A stretch of DNA of 64,000 bases from Seonamhaeicola sp. (GTDB lineage Bacteria; Bacteroidota; Bacteroidia; Flavobacteriales; Flavobacteriaceae): contig NZ_JANQJQ010000018.1 in assembly GCF_028281565.1 (NCBI RefSeq), positions 124,001 to 188,000 on the forward strand, in the 5' to 3' direction. Of the stretch, positions 26,501 to 35,407 are shown piece by piece. The position numbers were made by a program, and so were the translations under genes. How positions within the stretch are numbered: position 1 is the stretch's first letter; each line of letters begins with the position of its first letter. The notes under the pieces were generated by a model. That model did no database searches, was not told the DNA's origin, and saw only the letters and a program-made list of their open reading frames with translations.

Positions 26501-28221
26501 TCTCCTACTAATAAATCAAATAGATCATAACCGGAAGGCGCTGTCCCTTCACAGTATTCCGGGAAGGTTGCAACCGGTGCCCCTGATTCCGGAGCCGGTT
26601 CAACAGTAATAGTGATCGACTCTGTATCTGAACATGATCCGTTATCAATAGTATAGTTAAACGTATAAGGACTTCCTGCTACCGTAAAACCGGTTATATC
26701 TATTGGATTGGAAACTGTTGTGCTCGTTGCATCTGTCAAGGTTCCGCTATTATGGTCCTGAGACCCGTCCAGGGCATTAAATAGATCGAATGGTGAATTC
26801 GCTGCCAGGTCATTTTCACAAAATGTTTGATTAACAGCATTTCCTGCATTTGGATCTGAAAGCACAACAACCTGAACCGTTGTAGATTCTTCCGGACAAG
26901 GGTTAGGTGCTAAATTTTGAGTATAAGTAAAATTATAAGTCCCCGCTGTAAAACCACTTAAATCTATGGGGCTTGTAACTACCGGGTCTGTACTTAAAGT
27001 CCCTTGCGTCCATTGTCCATTGGAATCGTAGTTTTCTATAAGTGTAAATAAATCGAAGGAACCCGGTAATTGAGACTCGCAATAGGTTGCCGGGTTTAAT
27101 CCTGATGGTATTCCTGATGATAATGTTTCATGAACTGTTATAACGACTGTTGAAACTCCGTCAGGACAAACTCCTGTGCTGGGTACGGTATAAGTAAATG
27201 TATAATTTCCGGGTGTTGTTAATGTTGAGATATTAACGGTTCCCAAATGTCCGTTTGAAGTTGCTAACGGGCCGGACCAAGCTCCGGTTGTATCTGGCGT
27301 ACCTCCCAGTTCATCGAATAAATTAAAGTCACCGGCCGGTAAACTACTATCACAATACTCTAAAGTTCCCGGTGTTCCCGGATCAACCGGAATATCAATG
27401 GTTACTGTAACCGCTGCCGGGTTACTAACACAAAAAATATCGTCTATTTGTACATAATATGTTTGTCCGTCAACCAGTGGTGCTAAAGGCGATAAAGCCG
27501 GAGGTATTGGTTCTCCAAAAGCATCAAGATCTTCGTACCAATTATAATTTGTAGCCGTTGTCCCAGGGTCTAAATTACCAACCAAAGGGTTTGAATCTGA
27601 ACAAAATTCCTGGTTACTGGCTGGCGTAGGATCCTGTGGTGCCGCAAATACTCCTATTTGACCTATTTCCAATTGACTTTTACAGCTGCCATTATCAACA
27701 AATACGATGTAATAATTGGCTGCTCCACCGGCCAGGGCATCCGTAGTATTGGCTTGATTTGTTAAACTAAAATCATAATAGATCTCAACAGATCCGCCTG
27801 GTGGGATACTTGATTGCAATACATCATCTATATAAGTTTGAATGGTAGCATTTTCATTACTACAGTAGATCTGATCCAAATTTTGATTTGAAGGGTTCAC
27901 CTGAAAATCAATAACTATAGATGCTCTTGAACCGCAGGTTCCGGAATTGTCATCTGCATAGTAGGTGCCTTCATCAACAAGTTGATTTGGATTAAAAGGA
28001 CTACCTCCGGTAGCAGCATTATACCAAACAATACCGTTACCATTATCAGTGGCATAGTCTGCACTTAAATCTGAAAAGGTATAACCAGATGCGTCGCAAA
28101 TTGTTGGGTTGGGGTCTGTAATTGTAGGACATTGCCCGAAACTTGCGTACGATGTCCAGAGCAATACCAAAATATAGGATGCCTTTCTAAATACATTCCT
28201 AAGCGAGGATTTTGTTATCAT
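23527..28221 (-). CDS. Large repeat protein with gliding motility-associated (type B) T9SS C-terminal domain
   Basis: A 1564-residue surface or secreted protein. A signal peptide (SYASFGQ) is followed by about a dozen Ig/PKD-like modules of 75-100 residues, recognisable by recurring FCENDLAANSPLDL, GTYNFTYxV and VTVxxAPESG motifs, and by modules with GTTYYAxQT and CESS. It ends in a CHU_C-type sorting domain, IPDGFSPNGDGVNDTFDV then MEIYNRNGNVVYKG and GVYFYIFYY. That domain directs T9SS export and attachment, usually with a PorP/SprF partner, which is the next gene 26 bp downstream. It is likely an adhesin or other surface filament protein; the ligand is unknown. Two modules are nearly identical at the DNA level (25532-25770 and 26060-26298). 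Its symbol is uncertain; it is much shorter than SprB. Confidence 0.9.
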   Translation of the reverse strand: MITKSSLRNVFRKASYILVLLWTSYASFGQCPTITDPNPTICDASGYTFSDLSADYATDNGNGIVWYNAATGGSPFNPNQLVDEGTYYADDNSGTCGSRASIVIDFQVNPSNQNLDQIYCSNENATIQTYIDDVLQSSIPPGGSVEIYYDFSLTNQANTTDALAGGAANYYIVFVDNGSCKSQLEIGQIGVFAAPQDPTPASNQEFCSDSNPLVGNLDPGTTATNYNWYEDLDAFGEPIPPALSPLAPLVDGQTYYVQIDDIFCVSNPAAVTVTIDIPVDPGTPGTLEYCDSSLPAGDFNLFDELGGTPDTTGAWSGPLATSNGHLGTVNISTLTTPGNYTFTYTVPSTGVCPDGVSTVVITVHETLSSGIPSGLNPATYCESQLPGSFDLFTLIENYDSNGQWTQGTLSTDPVVTSPIDLSGFTAGTYNFTYTQNLAPNPCPEESTTVQVVVLSDPNAGNAVNQTFCENDLAANSPFDLFNALDGSQDHNSGTLTDATSTTVSNPIDITGFTVAGSPYTFNYTIDNGSCSDTESITITVEPAPESGAPVATFPEYCEGTAPSGYDLFDLLVGEDQTGTWHIGTDNSGATISNPVDLSGYTSGTYSFTYDVDAIGSCDDVLVTVSVTINPLPNTGTPTAAVFCENDLAANSPLDLLGQLSGEDAGGAWTDDNTTGALTGSNVDLTVLAIGSYSFTYSITDTNGCTNSSTVVVTVEDAPESGNALAPFEVCEENVGTNSPFDLFTLLDGTQDTNGIWYIGSDTSGAVATNPIDISALTDGTYNYTYSVPDIGSCSDVDVTVQIVVWPRPETGTPTPATFCENDLVANSPLDLFGQLSGEDAGGAWTDDNTTGALTGSNVDLTVLAIGSYSFTYSITDVNGCTNSSTVVVTVEDAPESGTPNTPVAFCLGEITPAQTYDLFDLLTGEDQSGVWNDDDASGALSGNTVTLDGLAQGTYNFTYDVNAIGSCDDVNVTVSIIINDTPAPAATSPQEFCDTATVADLVATGNTIQWYDVTTGGTPLADTTALVDGQTYYATQTDATTGCESSARTAVVVTIYQSPDAGNPNTTSILACNDNNSIDLDTGLDGTQDTGGTWIDDDGTGALTGNIFDATAVSAGTYQFTYLITASAPCVDDSTTITVTIDEPLNAGTNNTLDVCSNDGTTDLFTLIGSADTGGTWSPALNSGTGVFDPLIDAPGTYTYTLTNGCGTFSSEVDVTVTLAPFAGSDAPATICIIDGITDLFPLLGSGAQGGGIWSPALASGTGEFDPTVDTAGVYTYTVAATSPCASDASASITVTIEDTPTPTVTNGAPQFCLADNPTVSDLDALISSSGTITWYEDAALTTAANATDTLVDGEDYYATQTNNSGCESSTSVPVTVTVNDAPTPTLVSANQELCINDGPTISELTSNIDFDPSSYSVAWYDSDVGGSVISESSSLDNGATYYAVLIDLVTGCESNVRLPVTPDLTSCGDLIIPDGFSPNGDGVNDTFDVDNLNILYPNFAMEIYNRNGNVVYKGNANTPRFNGRSNQSGTLGRGDLPVGVYFYIFYYNDGEHKPEQGRLYLSR
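25532..25770. repeat. Intragenic near-identical repeat, copy 1
   Basis: A stretch of about 239 bp encodes one module (FCENDL..., GEDAGGAWTDDNTTGALTGS) of the large repeat protein. The second copy, 528 bp away in the same frame at 26060-26298, encodes almost the same 80 residues and differs mainly at synonymous sites. Confidence 0.8.
26060..26298. repeat. Intragenic near-identical repeat, copy 2
   Basis: The partner of 25532-25770. The offset of 528 bp is 176 codons, two modules, so the duplication or conversion kept the reading frame. Confidence 0.8.
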
Positions 28222-28403
28222 GTTTGAAATATTAAAATCATGTATTAATAGCTTTCTAAATCAGGCTGAAAATTATTCTTTCTTTAATATGGAATTAATC
28301 TTACAATCTAATTAGACGTTGCAATTTAACTGATTTTTTTGTATTTCAACGATATTTTTTAATTTTTTTTGCATTTTATCGAAAAAAAATGCTTTTAAAC
28401 GAT

Positions 28404-28431
28404 AAAACTCACCGTTTTAAAGGTGAGTTTT
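28404..28431 (-). terminator. Intrinsic terminator of the act-cox operon
   Basis: AAAACTCACC and GGTGAGTTTT form a hairpin 26 bp after the coxA stop, with a T-rich end on the minus strand. Beyond it, 28222-28400 is very AT-rich and shows no gene; it must hold the promoter of the large repeat protein, but I cannot identify a consensus match. Confidence 0.8.
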
Positions 28432-28457
28432 AAGTATGTATGATAAGAATCTCTTTC

Positions 28458-30248
28458 CTAATGCTGAAGTTCCTCTTCGCCGTCTTTTAACGGAATGTGC
28501 TGAGGTACAAAATCATCATCATGTCCCGGTTTACTATAATCATAAGACCAACGGTGTACATGAGGGATCTCGCCTTCCCAGTTTCCATGAATGTGCTTTA
28601 TTGGAGCCGTCCACTCCAAAGTAGTGGAACGCCATGGATTTTGTACTGTTTTCTTTCCGTAGAAGATACTAATAAAGAAGTTATATAAATATACTATTTG
28701 AACCGCCCCCCCAATTAAGGCAAAAATGGTAATGATAACATTTACATTGGCCACATCATCAAATAACGGGAAGTTACTGTTTGTATAATATCTACGTGGT
28801 AAACCTGCCATACCAATAAAGTGCATTGGGAAGAAAACGCCATAGGCACAAACAGCGGTTACCCAGAAATGAATATATCCTAAATTCTTATTAAGCATTC
28901 TACCGTACATTTTCGGATACCAGTGGTAAATACCTGCAAACATACCATATAAAGCAGAGATACCCATTACCAGGTGGAAGTGAGCCACTACAAAGTAAGT
29001 ATCGTGTACGTTAATATCCAAAGCACTGTCTCCAAGAATAATTCCGGTTAGACCTCCGGTGATGAATGTAGATACAAACCCGATAGAGAATAACATGGCC
29101 GGGTTCATCTGGAGGTTCCCTTTCCAAATCGTCGTTATCCAGTTGAATGCCTTCACCGCAGATGGAATTGCAATTAATAAGGTGGTAAACGTAAATACAG
29201 ATCCTAAGAACGGATTCATTCCCGAAACGAACATATGGTGACCCCATACTATTGTTGATAAGAATGCAATGGCTAAAATAGAAGCAATCATGGCACGATA
29301 CCCAAAAATCGGTTTACGCGAATTGGTTGCCATAATTTCGGATACCAAGCCCATCGCCGGTAAGATCACAATATATACCTCCGGATGTCCTAAGAACCAG
29401 AACAGGTGCTCAAATAATACCGGTGAACCACCCTGATAATGTAATACTTCACCTTGAATAAATATATCTGATAAGAAGAATGATGTACCAAAACTTCTAT
29501 CCATTATTAATAATAAGGCTGCAGATAATAATACCGGAAACGAAATAACCCCAATAACAGCAGTGATAAAGAACGCCCAAATAGTTAAAGGTAATCTGGT
29601 CATAGACATCCCTTTTGTTCTAAGGTTTATTACTGTCACAATGTAGTTTAACGATCCTAAAAGTGAGGATGCAATAAAGATTGCCATAGATACTAACCAC
29701 AAGGTCATACCGGCACCGGAACCACCTTGTGCCATTGGTAACGCACTTAACGGCGGATAGATAGTCCAACCGGCAGCTGCTGGACCTGCCTGTACGAATA
29801 AGGATATTACCATCACCACACTGGATAGGAAGAACAACCAGTAAGATACCATGTTCAGAAATCCTGAAGCCATATCGCGTGCTCCAATCTGTAACGGTAT
29901 TAAAAGGTTACTGAACGTACCACTCAGACCGGCTGTTAATACAAAGAATACCATAATAGTACCGTGGATGGTTACCAATGCCAAATAAATATCGGCATCC
30001 ATAACACCATCCGGTGCCCATTTTCCTAATAACGCTTCAAAAATCACATTAGGTTCTTCCGGCCATGCAATTTGCATACGGAACAATAAGGACATTATTA
30101 CTCCAATAACACCCATAATAGTACCGGTGATCAGGTACTGCTTGGCAATCATTTTATGGTCCTGACTAAATATATATTTAGTTACAAACGTTTCTTTATG
30201 ATGATGTCCGTGGTCGTCGTGAGCGTGAGTATCTGCGTGTGCTGACAT
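28458..30248 (-). CDS. coxA: Cytochrome c oxidase subunit I
   Basis: A 596-residue heme-copper oxidase subunit with at least 12 membrane helices. The CuB and heme ligands are present: WFLGHPEVYI (about residue 286, including the proton-channel Glu), WGHHMF for the other two CuB histidines, and HDTYFVVAHFHLVMG for the heme a3 and low-spin heme histidines. This is an A-type, aa3-like oxidase that reduces oxygen to water and pumps protons. The N-terminus is unusually His-rich (AHADTHAHDDHGHHH). It is the last gene of the operon, 27 bp after coxB, and receives electrons from alternative complex III, possibly by direct supercomplex contact. Subunit III (coxC) is not in the window. Confidence 0.97.
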   Translation of the reverse strand: MSAHADTHAHDDHGHHHKETFVTKYIFSQDHKMIAKQYLITGTIMGVIGVIMSLLFRMQIAWPEEPNVIFEALLGKWAPDGVMDADIYLALVTIHGTIMVFFVLTAGLSGTFSNLLIPLQIGARDMASGFLNMVSYWLFFLSSVVMVISLFVQAGPAAAGWTIYPPLSALPMAQGGSGAGMTLWLVSMAIFIASSLLGSLNYIVTVINLRTKGMSMTRLPLTIWAFFITAVIGVISFPVLLSAALLLIMDRSFGTSFFLSDIFIQGEVLHYQGGSPVLFEHLFWFLGHPEVYIVILPAMGLVSEIMATNSRKPIFGYRAMIASILAIAFLSTIVWGHHMFVSGMNPFLGSVFTFTTLLIAIPSAVKAFNWITTIWKGNLQMNPAMLFSIGFVSTFITGGLTGIILGDSALDINVHDTYFVVAHFHLVMGISALYGMFAGIYHWYPKMYGRMLNKNLGYIHFWVTAVCAYGVFFPMHFIGMAGLPRRYYTNSNFPLFDDVANVNVIITIFALIGGAVQIVYLYNFFISIFYGKKTVQNPWRSTTLEWTAPIKHIHGNWEGEIPHVHRWSYDYSKPGHDDDFVPQHIPLKDGEEELQH

Positions 30249-30275
30249 AATCTTATATCGTTTTTTCTTTTTTTA

Positions 30276-31349
30276 TTAGTTAATTAGAGAGTTTTTGAAT
30301 TCCTTTTGCTCTTTAATCCAAGCGTCGTATTCTTCTTGTGTTTCCACTACAATTTTCATTTGCATGTTGTAGTGTGATTTTCCACAAATCTTATTACAGA
30401 TCAATACATAGTCAAATTCGTAACGCTCTAAAGCATCTTCACCTTTGGCTACTAATTTCTTACTGTTTTCAACTCTAATTTTATTGATGTTGGCAACTTT
30501 ATCCTTCATTTGCTGAGTATCCCTCATTTCAGCCGTAGTCTTGGTTGGTGTAAACCCAAACTGCGTTATCATACCAGGCACACAGTTCATTTGAGCTCTA
30601 AAGTGAGGCATGTAAGCAGAGTGTAATACGTCTTGTGAGCGCATTTTAAATAATACCGGTTTGCCCACCGGTAAGTGTAACTCTGTTGTAATGATATCAT
30701 CTTGTGCATTCGGGTCTGACTCATCCAACCCTAAAATGTTGGCACGGTCTATATCAATCAAACGAACATTAGCTTTACCCAACGTATTATCTGCCCCAGC
30801 ATAACGGGCTTTCCAGTTAAACTGTTGCGCATATAATTCAACTACTAAAGGATCATCACTCTCATCAACGCCCATAATGTTGATCCAGGTATTTAATCCG
30901 TAGATGATTAAACCTGCTAAAACAATTACCGGAATAATAGTCCAGATAGCTTCCAACTTATTGTTATCGGCAAAAAACAGTGCTTGTTTTCCTTTTTCAC
31001 CTTTATATTTAAATGCGAAATAGTGTAATAAAAATTGAGTCACCGTCTGAACAAAAAAGATAATAACCATAGAGACAATCATCAGATTGTCAATTGTTGG
31101 CCCGTGTTCCGATGCCGAGTTTGACATCAATGGTAAATCACCCCATTTTACACAGCATATAATAGTTATCACATAGATGAACGCTAAAAAGCCCATCATT
31201 AAATAGCCGTTTAAGGTATTATCTTTATCTGTGGCAACTCCAGGTATATCATTGCCATTCTTAGCTTGTGCCAAATCGAATATCTTGACCATTTGCCAGA
31301 TGGCAATTAAAATAAATACTAAAACTATAATTGTTAATAAAGCAGTCAT
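30276..31349 (-). CDS. coxB: Cytochrome c oxidase subunit II
   Basis: A 357-residue membrane-anchored CuA subunit. There are three hydrophobic segments at about 1-20, 50-68 and 90-112, and another near 138-155. The periplasmic cupredoxin domain follows with the first CuA histidine in LHSAYMPHF (about 241) and the binuclear CuA loop CNKICGKSHYNM (from about 316), containing both cysteines, the histidine and the methionine. It accepts electrons from cytochrome c or from alternative complex III and passes them to subunit I. The extra N-terminal helices make it longer than textbook subunit II but are common in Bacteroidota. It lies 30 bp after actF. Confidence 0.96.
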   Translation of the reverse strand: MTALLTIIVLVFILIAIWQMVKIFDLAQAKNGNDIPGVATDKDNTLNGYLMMGFLAFIYVITIICCVKWGDLPLMSNSASEHGPTIDNLMIVSMVIIFFVQTVTQFLLHYFAFKYKGEKGKQALFFADNNKLEAIWTIIPVIVLAGLIIYGLNTWINIMGVDESDDPLVVELYAQQFNWKARYAGADNTLGKANVRLIDIDRANILGLDESDPNAQDDIITTELHLPVGKPVLFKMRSQDVLHSAYMPHFRAQMNCVPGMITQFGFTPTKTTAEMRDTQQMKDKVANINKIRVENSKKLVAKGEDALERYEFDYVLICNKICGKSHYNMQMKIVVETQEEYDAWIKEQKEFKNSLIN

Positions 31350-31379
31350 TGGTATTGTTCGTCTTTATTTATTCTTTAA

Positions 31380-32756
31380 TTAATAATGAAATTCTTCACT
31401 TTCCTTTTTGAAAGGATATCTTTTAACTAGTAATGGTGCTTTTGTTAAAGCGGTAAACACTACAAAAATGAATAAGCCGGCGAATAATAAAATTGAGCTT
31501 ATCTCAGGAATCCCCACAGACCATCTGTCACCAACCGTAGCCGGCATGATCATGTTAAAGATATCAATGTAATGCCCTAAAAGGATTACTAATCCGGTCA
31601 TCACCACAAACCATGGAACACGTTTGTAATCGGCATTCATTAACATTAAAATCGGGAACACAAAGTTTAAGACTACCATACCTAAGAATGGTAATTTATA
31701 ATCGTTGAATCTTGCTATAAAGTAAGTCACCTCTTCCGGTATATTCGAATACCAGATAAGCATGAACTGTGAGAACCATAAGTAGGTCCAGAAAATACTA
31801 AATGCAAACATGTATTTAGCCACATCATGCAAGTGATTTTCATTTACAAAATCCAAATACCCTCTGGATTTCAGGTATAATGAAATTAAAGCTATTACTG
31901 TAATTCCACTTACAAACATACTGGCAAATACATACCATCCAAATAAGGTTGAGAACCAGTGTGGATCTACACTCATGATCCAATCCCAGGACATCATGGA
32001 TTCCGTATAAATAAAGAACACTAAAAATCCAGCTGCAATACGGAATGACTTTTTAAAGTTTTTATTGTCTTCGGCAGTGTCTTGGGCAATTGAGAATTTA
32101 CGTGAAAAATGACGGTATAATGACCATCCAGCAATAAATATTACGCCTCTAACTATAAACCATGGTAGATTCAAAAATCCTGATTTACCTTTAATTAGTT
32201 TATCATGTTCTACCACTTCCGGATCCATCCAAATAAATAAATTGTAATGTCCGATTGTTCCGGATGCAATGGCAATAATTAGAACAATTACTGCACCAGG
32301 TAAAAGATAAGCAGTAATACCTTCCATGACTCTAAAAAGTACCGGAGACCATCCTGCCTGTGAAGCAATTTGAATGGCATAAAATGCTAAAACTCCCAAA
32401 GCGATCATCATAAAGAAAAATGCCGCAACATATAATGCTGCCCAGGGTCTGTTATGAATTTGATGTTGAACATGCTCAATGTGTTTTGCATGTGCATCGC
32501 CGGCATGTGCCTCATCGCCATGTGCTCCGTGAGCATCATGTGATGCTTCTGCATGCGTATCATGAGAAGCTTCTTCGGCATGCCCGTTTCCATGATCTCC
32601 ATGTCCGCCATGATGCGCTTCTTCAGCTAAAAGCGCTTCTACCTTTTCCGGAGTATCATAGCTGCCTGCGTTAATAAAACCATATGCAACACCTAACAAC
32701 CCTAAAATCATTAGAATGATAGAAAATGTCTTTAATTTTTTTGAAAATGTATACAT
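31380..32756 (-). CDS. actF: Alternative complex III subunit ActF (quinol:cytochrome c oxidoreductase, quinone-binding)
   Basis: A 458-residue membrane protein of the NrfD-like family with about ten helices; ActF is a smaller relative of ActC within ACIII. One helix at the N-terminus (residues 10-28) is followed by a remarkable extramembrane loop (about 43-100) with roughly 16 histidines, alternating with Ala, Asp, Glu and Gly, before the helical core. Recognisable family segments are WSPVLFRVMEGITAYLLPG and MSWDWIMSVDPHWFSTLFGWY. It lies 20 bp after actE and before coxB, as in other Bacteroidota. Its place as the sixth act gene is the main evidence for the name. Confidence 0.92.
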   Translation of the reverse strand: MYTFSKKLKTFSIILMILGLLGVAYGFINAGSYDTPEKVEALLAEEAHHGGHGDHGNGHAEEASHDTHAEASHDAHGAHGDEAHAGDAHAKHIEHVQHQIHNRPWAALYVAAFFFMMIALGVLAFYAIQIASQAGWSPVLFRVMEGITAYLLPGAVIVLIIAIASGTIGHYNLFIWMDPEVVEHDKLIKGKSGFLNLPWFIVRGVIFIAGWSLYRHFSRKFSIAQDTAEDNKNFKKSFRIAAGFLVFFIYTESMMSWDWIMSVDPHWFSTLFGWYVFASMFVSGITVIALISLYLKSRGYLDFVNENHLHDVAKYMFAFSIFWTYLWFSQFMLIWYSNIPEEVTYFIARFNDYKLPFLGMVVLNFVFPILMLMNADYKRVPWFVVMTGLVILLGHYIDIFNMIMPATVGDRWSVGIPEISSILLFAGLFIFVVFTALTKAPLLVKRYPFKKESEEFHY

Positions 32757-32776
32757 ATCTATATAATCTTATCTTC

Positions 32777-33328
32777 TTACTTTTCTAAATCTGCTTTTAA
32801 CTTTAACACGTATGAAACCACCTGCCAACGCTCTTCTTCTTCCAACTGATTAGCATAAGATCCCATACTGTTTTTCCCGTAATAAATAGTGTGATAAATA
32901 CTTCCTGCTGTGATTGCTCTACCGGCATCATCATAACTTGGGATACCAAGTATCTTTTCGCGTTTTACCAAATTACCTTGTCCGTCACCTTTTGTACCAT
33001 GACAAATACCACAGTAAATATCATAAAGTTCTTTACCCTGTACTAAATCCACTTTAGTAGAATCCAACGGACTTGTTAAAGTTGCTTTAGCCAACTCATA
33101 CCCTTCAATGGTATTTTCAATATCAAAAGGAATATGTCCCCTGGAAATAGTTCCTTCAACCGGTAACTGAGCTTCAATACCGTTAGGGAAGGCCGCTTCA
33201 CCATAAGTTTCATAGCCTTCAGATTCATACATCTGCGGGAAGAATTGATAGTTAGGAGCCGTATCTTTTTTACATGATACCGCTATAAAAACGATTGCTA
33301 TTGCAAATATTTTAATTAAGCTCTTCAT
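32777..33328 (-). CDS. actE: Alternative complex III subunit ActE, monoheme cytochrome c lipoprotein
   Basis: A 183-residue lipoprotein. The signal peptide ends in a lipobox with Cys19 (IAVSC). The cytochrome c domain has one heme site, CGICH (106-110), and a likely axial Met in NSMGSYANQL. In ACIII, ActE and the ActA hemes form the electron wire between the iron-sulfur subunit ActB and the terminal oxidase. It is 9 bp after actD and 20 bp before actF, all in one operon. Confidence 0.94.
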   Translation of the reverse strand: MKSLIKIFAIAIVFIAVSCKKDTAPNYQFFPQMYESEGYETYGEAAFPNGIEAQLPVEGTISRGHIPFDIENTIEGYELAKATLTSPLDSTKVDLVQGKELYDIYCGICHGTKGDGQGNLVKREKILGIPSYDDAGRAITAGSIYHTIYYGKNSMGSYANQLEEEERWQVVSYVLKLKADLEK

Positions 33329-33337
33329 AATAATTTA

Positions 33338-33871
33338 TTAATGCGCTTCTTTATCTACTAAATTAATTTCTACAGCACCGGTTTCTTTAAGCAAGCCCTC
33401 TAACTCACTTTCGTTTCCATGAACTGCTATTTCCATTAAAAAATGATCATCAGTGGTTCTTGGATCCGGGTTTTCAGCTTTTTTAAATGGCCACATTCTA
33501 CTGCGTAAATAAAATGTGATCACCATTAAATGCGCTGCAAAAAATACCGTTAACTCAAACATAATTGGCACGAACGCCGGCATGTTTTCCAGGTAACTAA
33601 AACTTGGTTTACCACCAATATCTTGAGGCCAGTCTTTAATCATGATAAAATTCATCATGGTAATAGCTACAGTTAAACCAACCAAACCGTACATAAATGC
33701 TGTAATAGCGATACGTGTTGGCTCTAATCCCATAACTTTGTCCAGGCCGTGCACCGGAAACGGTGTGTATATTTCTTCTATATGATGTTTTTCTGCCTTT
33801 ACTTTTTTAACAGCAGACATTAACACATCATCGTCGTTATAAATAGCGTGAATTACTTTTGAAGCTTCCAT
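33338..33871 (-). CDS. actD: Alternative complex III subunit ActD (DUF3341)
   Basis: A 177-residue protein of the DUF3341 family with two membrane helices (about 54-75 and 97-118) and a cytoplasmic N-terminal domain (YNDDDVLMSAVKKVKAEKHHIEEIYTPFPVHGLD). ActD has no cofactor and is a structural membrane subunit of ACIII. Its start is 3 nt after the actC stop, so translation is probably coupled. Confidence 0.94.
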   Translation of the reverse strand: MEASKVIHAIYNDDDVLMSAVKKVKAEKHHIEEIYTPFPVHGLDKVMGLEPTRIAITAFMYGLVGLTVAITMMNFIMIKDWPQDIGGKPSFSYLENMPAFVPIMFELTVFFAAHLMVITFYLRSRMWPFKKAENPDPRTTDDHFLMEIAVHGNESELEGLLKETGAVEINLVDKEAH

Positions 33872-33874
33872 ATG

Positions 33875-35332
33875 CTACTTGTCGTTTTTTGTTTCTTTAT
33901 TACTAGCTCCTGAAGTTCTGGCATCTACTCCTGCTCCTACTAAACTCTCACCAGCTTCTCTTAGTTTCTTATACTTTTCTCCAGAAGATTTTAAAATGGT
34001 CTTAACCTCAGCCTGTGCAATTACAGGGAATGTTCTTGAGTACAATAGGAATAACACAAAGAAGAATCCTATAGTTCCTATAAATATTCCTATATCAACA
34101 AAGGTTGGCGAGAACATGGTCCATGACGATGGTAAGTAATCCCTGTGCAACGAGGTTACGATGATTACAAAACGCTCAAACCACATCCCTATATTTACTA
34201 CAATAGAGATAAAGAACGAGAACATGATACTGGTTCTTAATTTCTTGAACCACATAAACTGCGGCGAGAATACGTTACAGGTCATCATCGCCCAATAGGC
34301 CCACCAGTAAGGTCCTGTGGCCCTGTTTAAGAAGGCATACTGCTCATACTCCACACCGGAATACCAAGCTATGAATAACTCCGTGATATAGGCTACACCT
34401 ACAATAGAACCGGTAATCATGATAATGATGTTCATTAACTCGATGTGCTGTACCGTGATATAATCCTCCAGGTTACACACTTTACGCATGATGATAAGAA
34501 GTGTGTTTACCATGGCGAATCCTGAGAATACCGCACCGGCAACGAAGTAAGGCGGGAAAATGGTGGTATGCCAACCCGGGATCACCGACGTTGCGAAGTC
34601 AAACGATACAATAGTATGTACAGAAAGTACTAATGGTGTTGCCAAACCGGCAAGTACCAAAGACACTTCCTCAAAACGTTGCCAATCTTTAGCTCTACCG
34701 GACCATCCGAAAGACAATAATGAATATATCTTCTTTTGAAAAGGTTTTACCGCTCTATCTCTGATCATTGCGAAATCAGGTAATAATCCTGTCCACCAGA
34801 ATACTAATGATACCGACAAATAGGTTGAGATGGCGAATACGTCCCAAAGTAATGGTGAGTTAAAGTTCACCCAAAGGGATCCGAATTGGTTCGGAATTGG
34901 TAATACCCAATACCCTAACCATGGACGTCCCATGTGAATGATAGGGAATAATCCGGCCTGAACTACCGAGAAAATAGTCATGGCCTCTGCAGAACGGTTA
35001 ATGGCCATTCTCCATTTTTGACGGAATAATAAAAGTACTGCAGAAATAAGCGTTCCTGCGTGACCAATACCTACCCACCAAACAAAGTTGGTGATATCCC
35101 AGGCCCAACCTACGGTTTTATTTAAACCCCAGGTTCCAATACCCGTAGATATGGTATAAATGATACATCCAATTCCCCAAAGAAAAGCGGCCAATGAAAT
35201 GCCAAAAACAATCCACCATTGTTTATTTGCTTTTCCTTCTACAGGTTTTGCTACATCCACAGTCACGTCGTGGTATGATTTATCTCCTGTAACTAAAGGT
35301 CTTCTAATAGGTGCTTCGTAATGAGACGCCAT
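33875..35332 (-). CDS. actC: Alternative complex III subunit ActC (NrfD/PsrC-like, quinol site)
   Basis: A 485-residue NrfD-type membrane protein with about ten helices. Conserved stretches include WAWDITNFVWWVGIGHAGTL, where the His and Asp belong to the proposed quinol site, HMGRPWLGYW, and HTIVSFDFATSVIPGWHTTIFPPYFVAGA. ActC oxidises menaquinol and passes electrons to ActB. It lies between actB (75 bp) and actD (3 bp). The length and gene order match ACIII operons of Flavobacterium and Rhodothermus. Confidence 0.96.
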   Translation of the reverse strand: MASHYEAPIRRPLVTGDKSYHDVTVDVAKPVEGKANKQWWIVFGISLAAFLWGIGCIIYTISTGIGTWGLNKTVGWAWDITNFVWWVGIGHAGTLISAVLLLFRQKWRMAINRSAEAMTIFSVVQAGLFPIIHMGRPWLGYWVLPIPNQFGSLWVNFNSPLLWDVFAISTYLSVSLVFWWTGLLPDFAMIRDRAVKPFQKKIYSLLSFGWSGRAKDWQRFEEVSLVLAGLATPLVLSVHTIVSFDFATSVIPGWHTTIFPPYFVAGAVFSGFAMVNTLLIIMRKVCNLEDYITVQHIELMNIIIMITGSIVGVAYITELFIAWYSGVEYEQYAFLNRATGPYWWAYWAMMTCNVFSPQFMWFKKLRTSIMFSFFISIVVNIGMWFERFVIIVTSLHRDYLPSSWTMFSPTFVDIGIFIGTIGFFFVLFLLYSRTFPVIAQAEVKTILKSSGEKYKKLREAGESLVGAGVDARTSGASNKETKNDK

Positions 35333-35407
35333 ATTTTGTTGTTTAAATGTTTATCTGTTTAAACGTTTAAAGTTGTTCTACTTTTAACATTTAACTTTTT
35401 ACTTAGT

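Noticed and set aside
35340-35400. AT-rich GTTTAAACGTTTAAA stretch between actC and actB as a promoter or operator
   Set aside because: It is low-complexity intergenic sequence with no TAnnTTTG match; the genes on both sides belong to the same operon.
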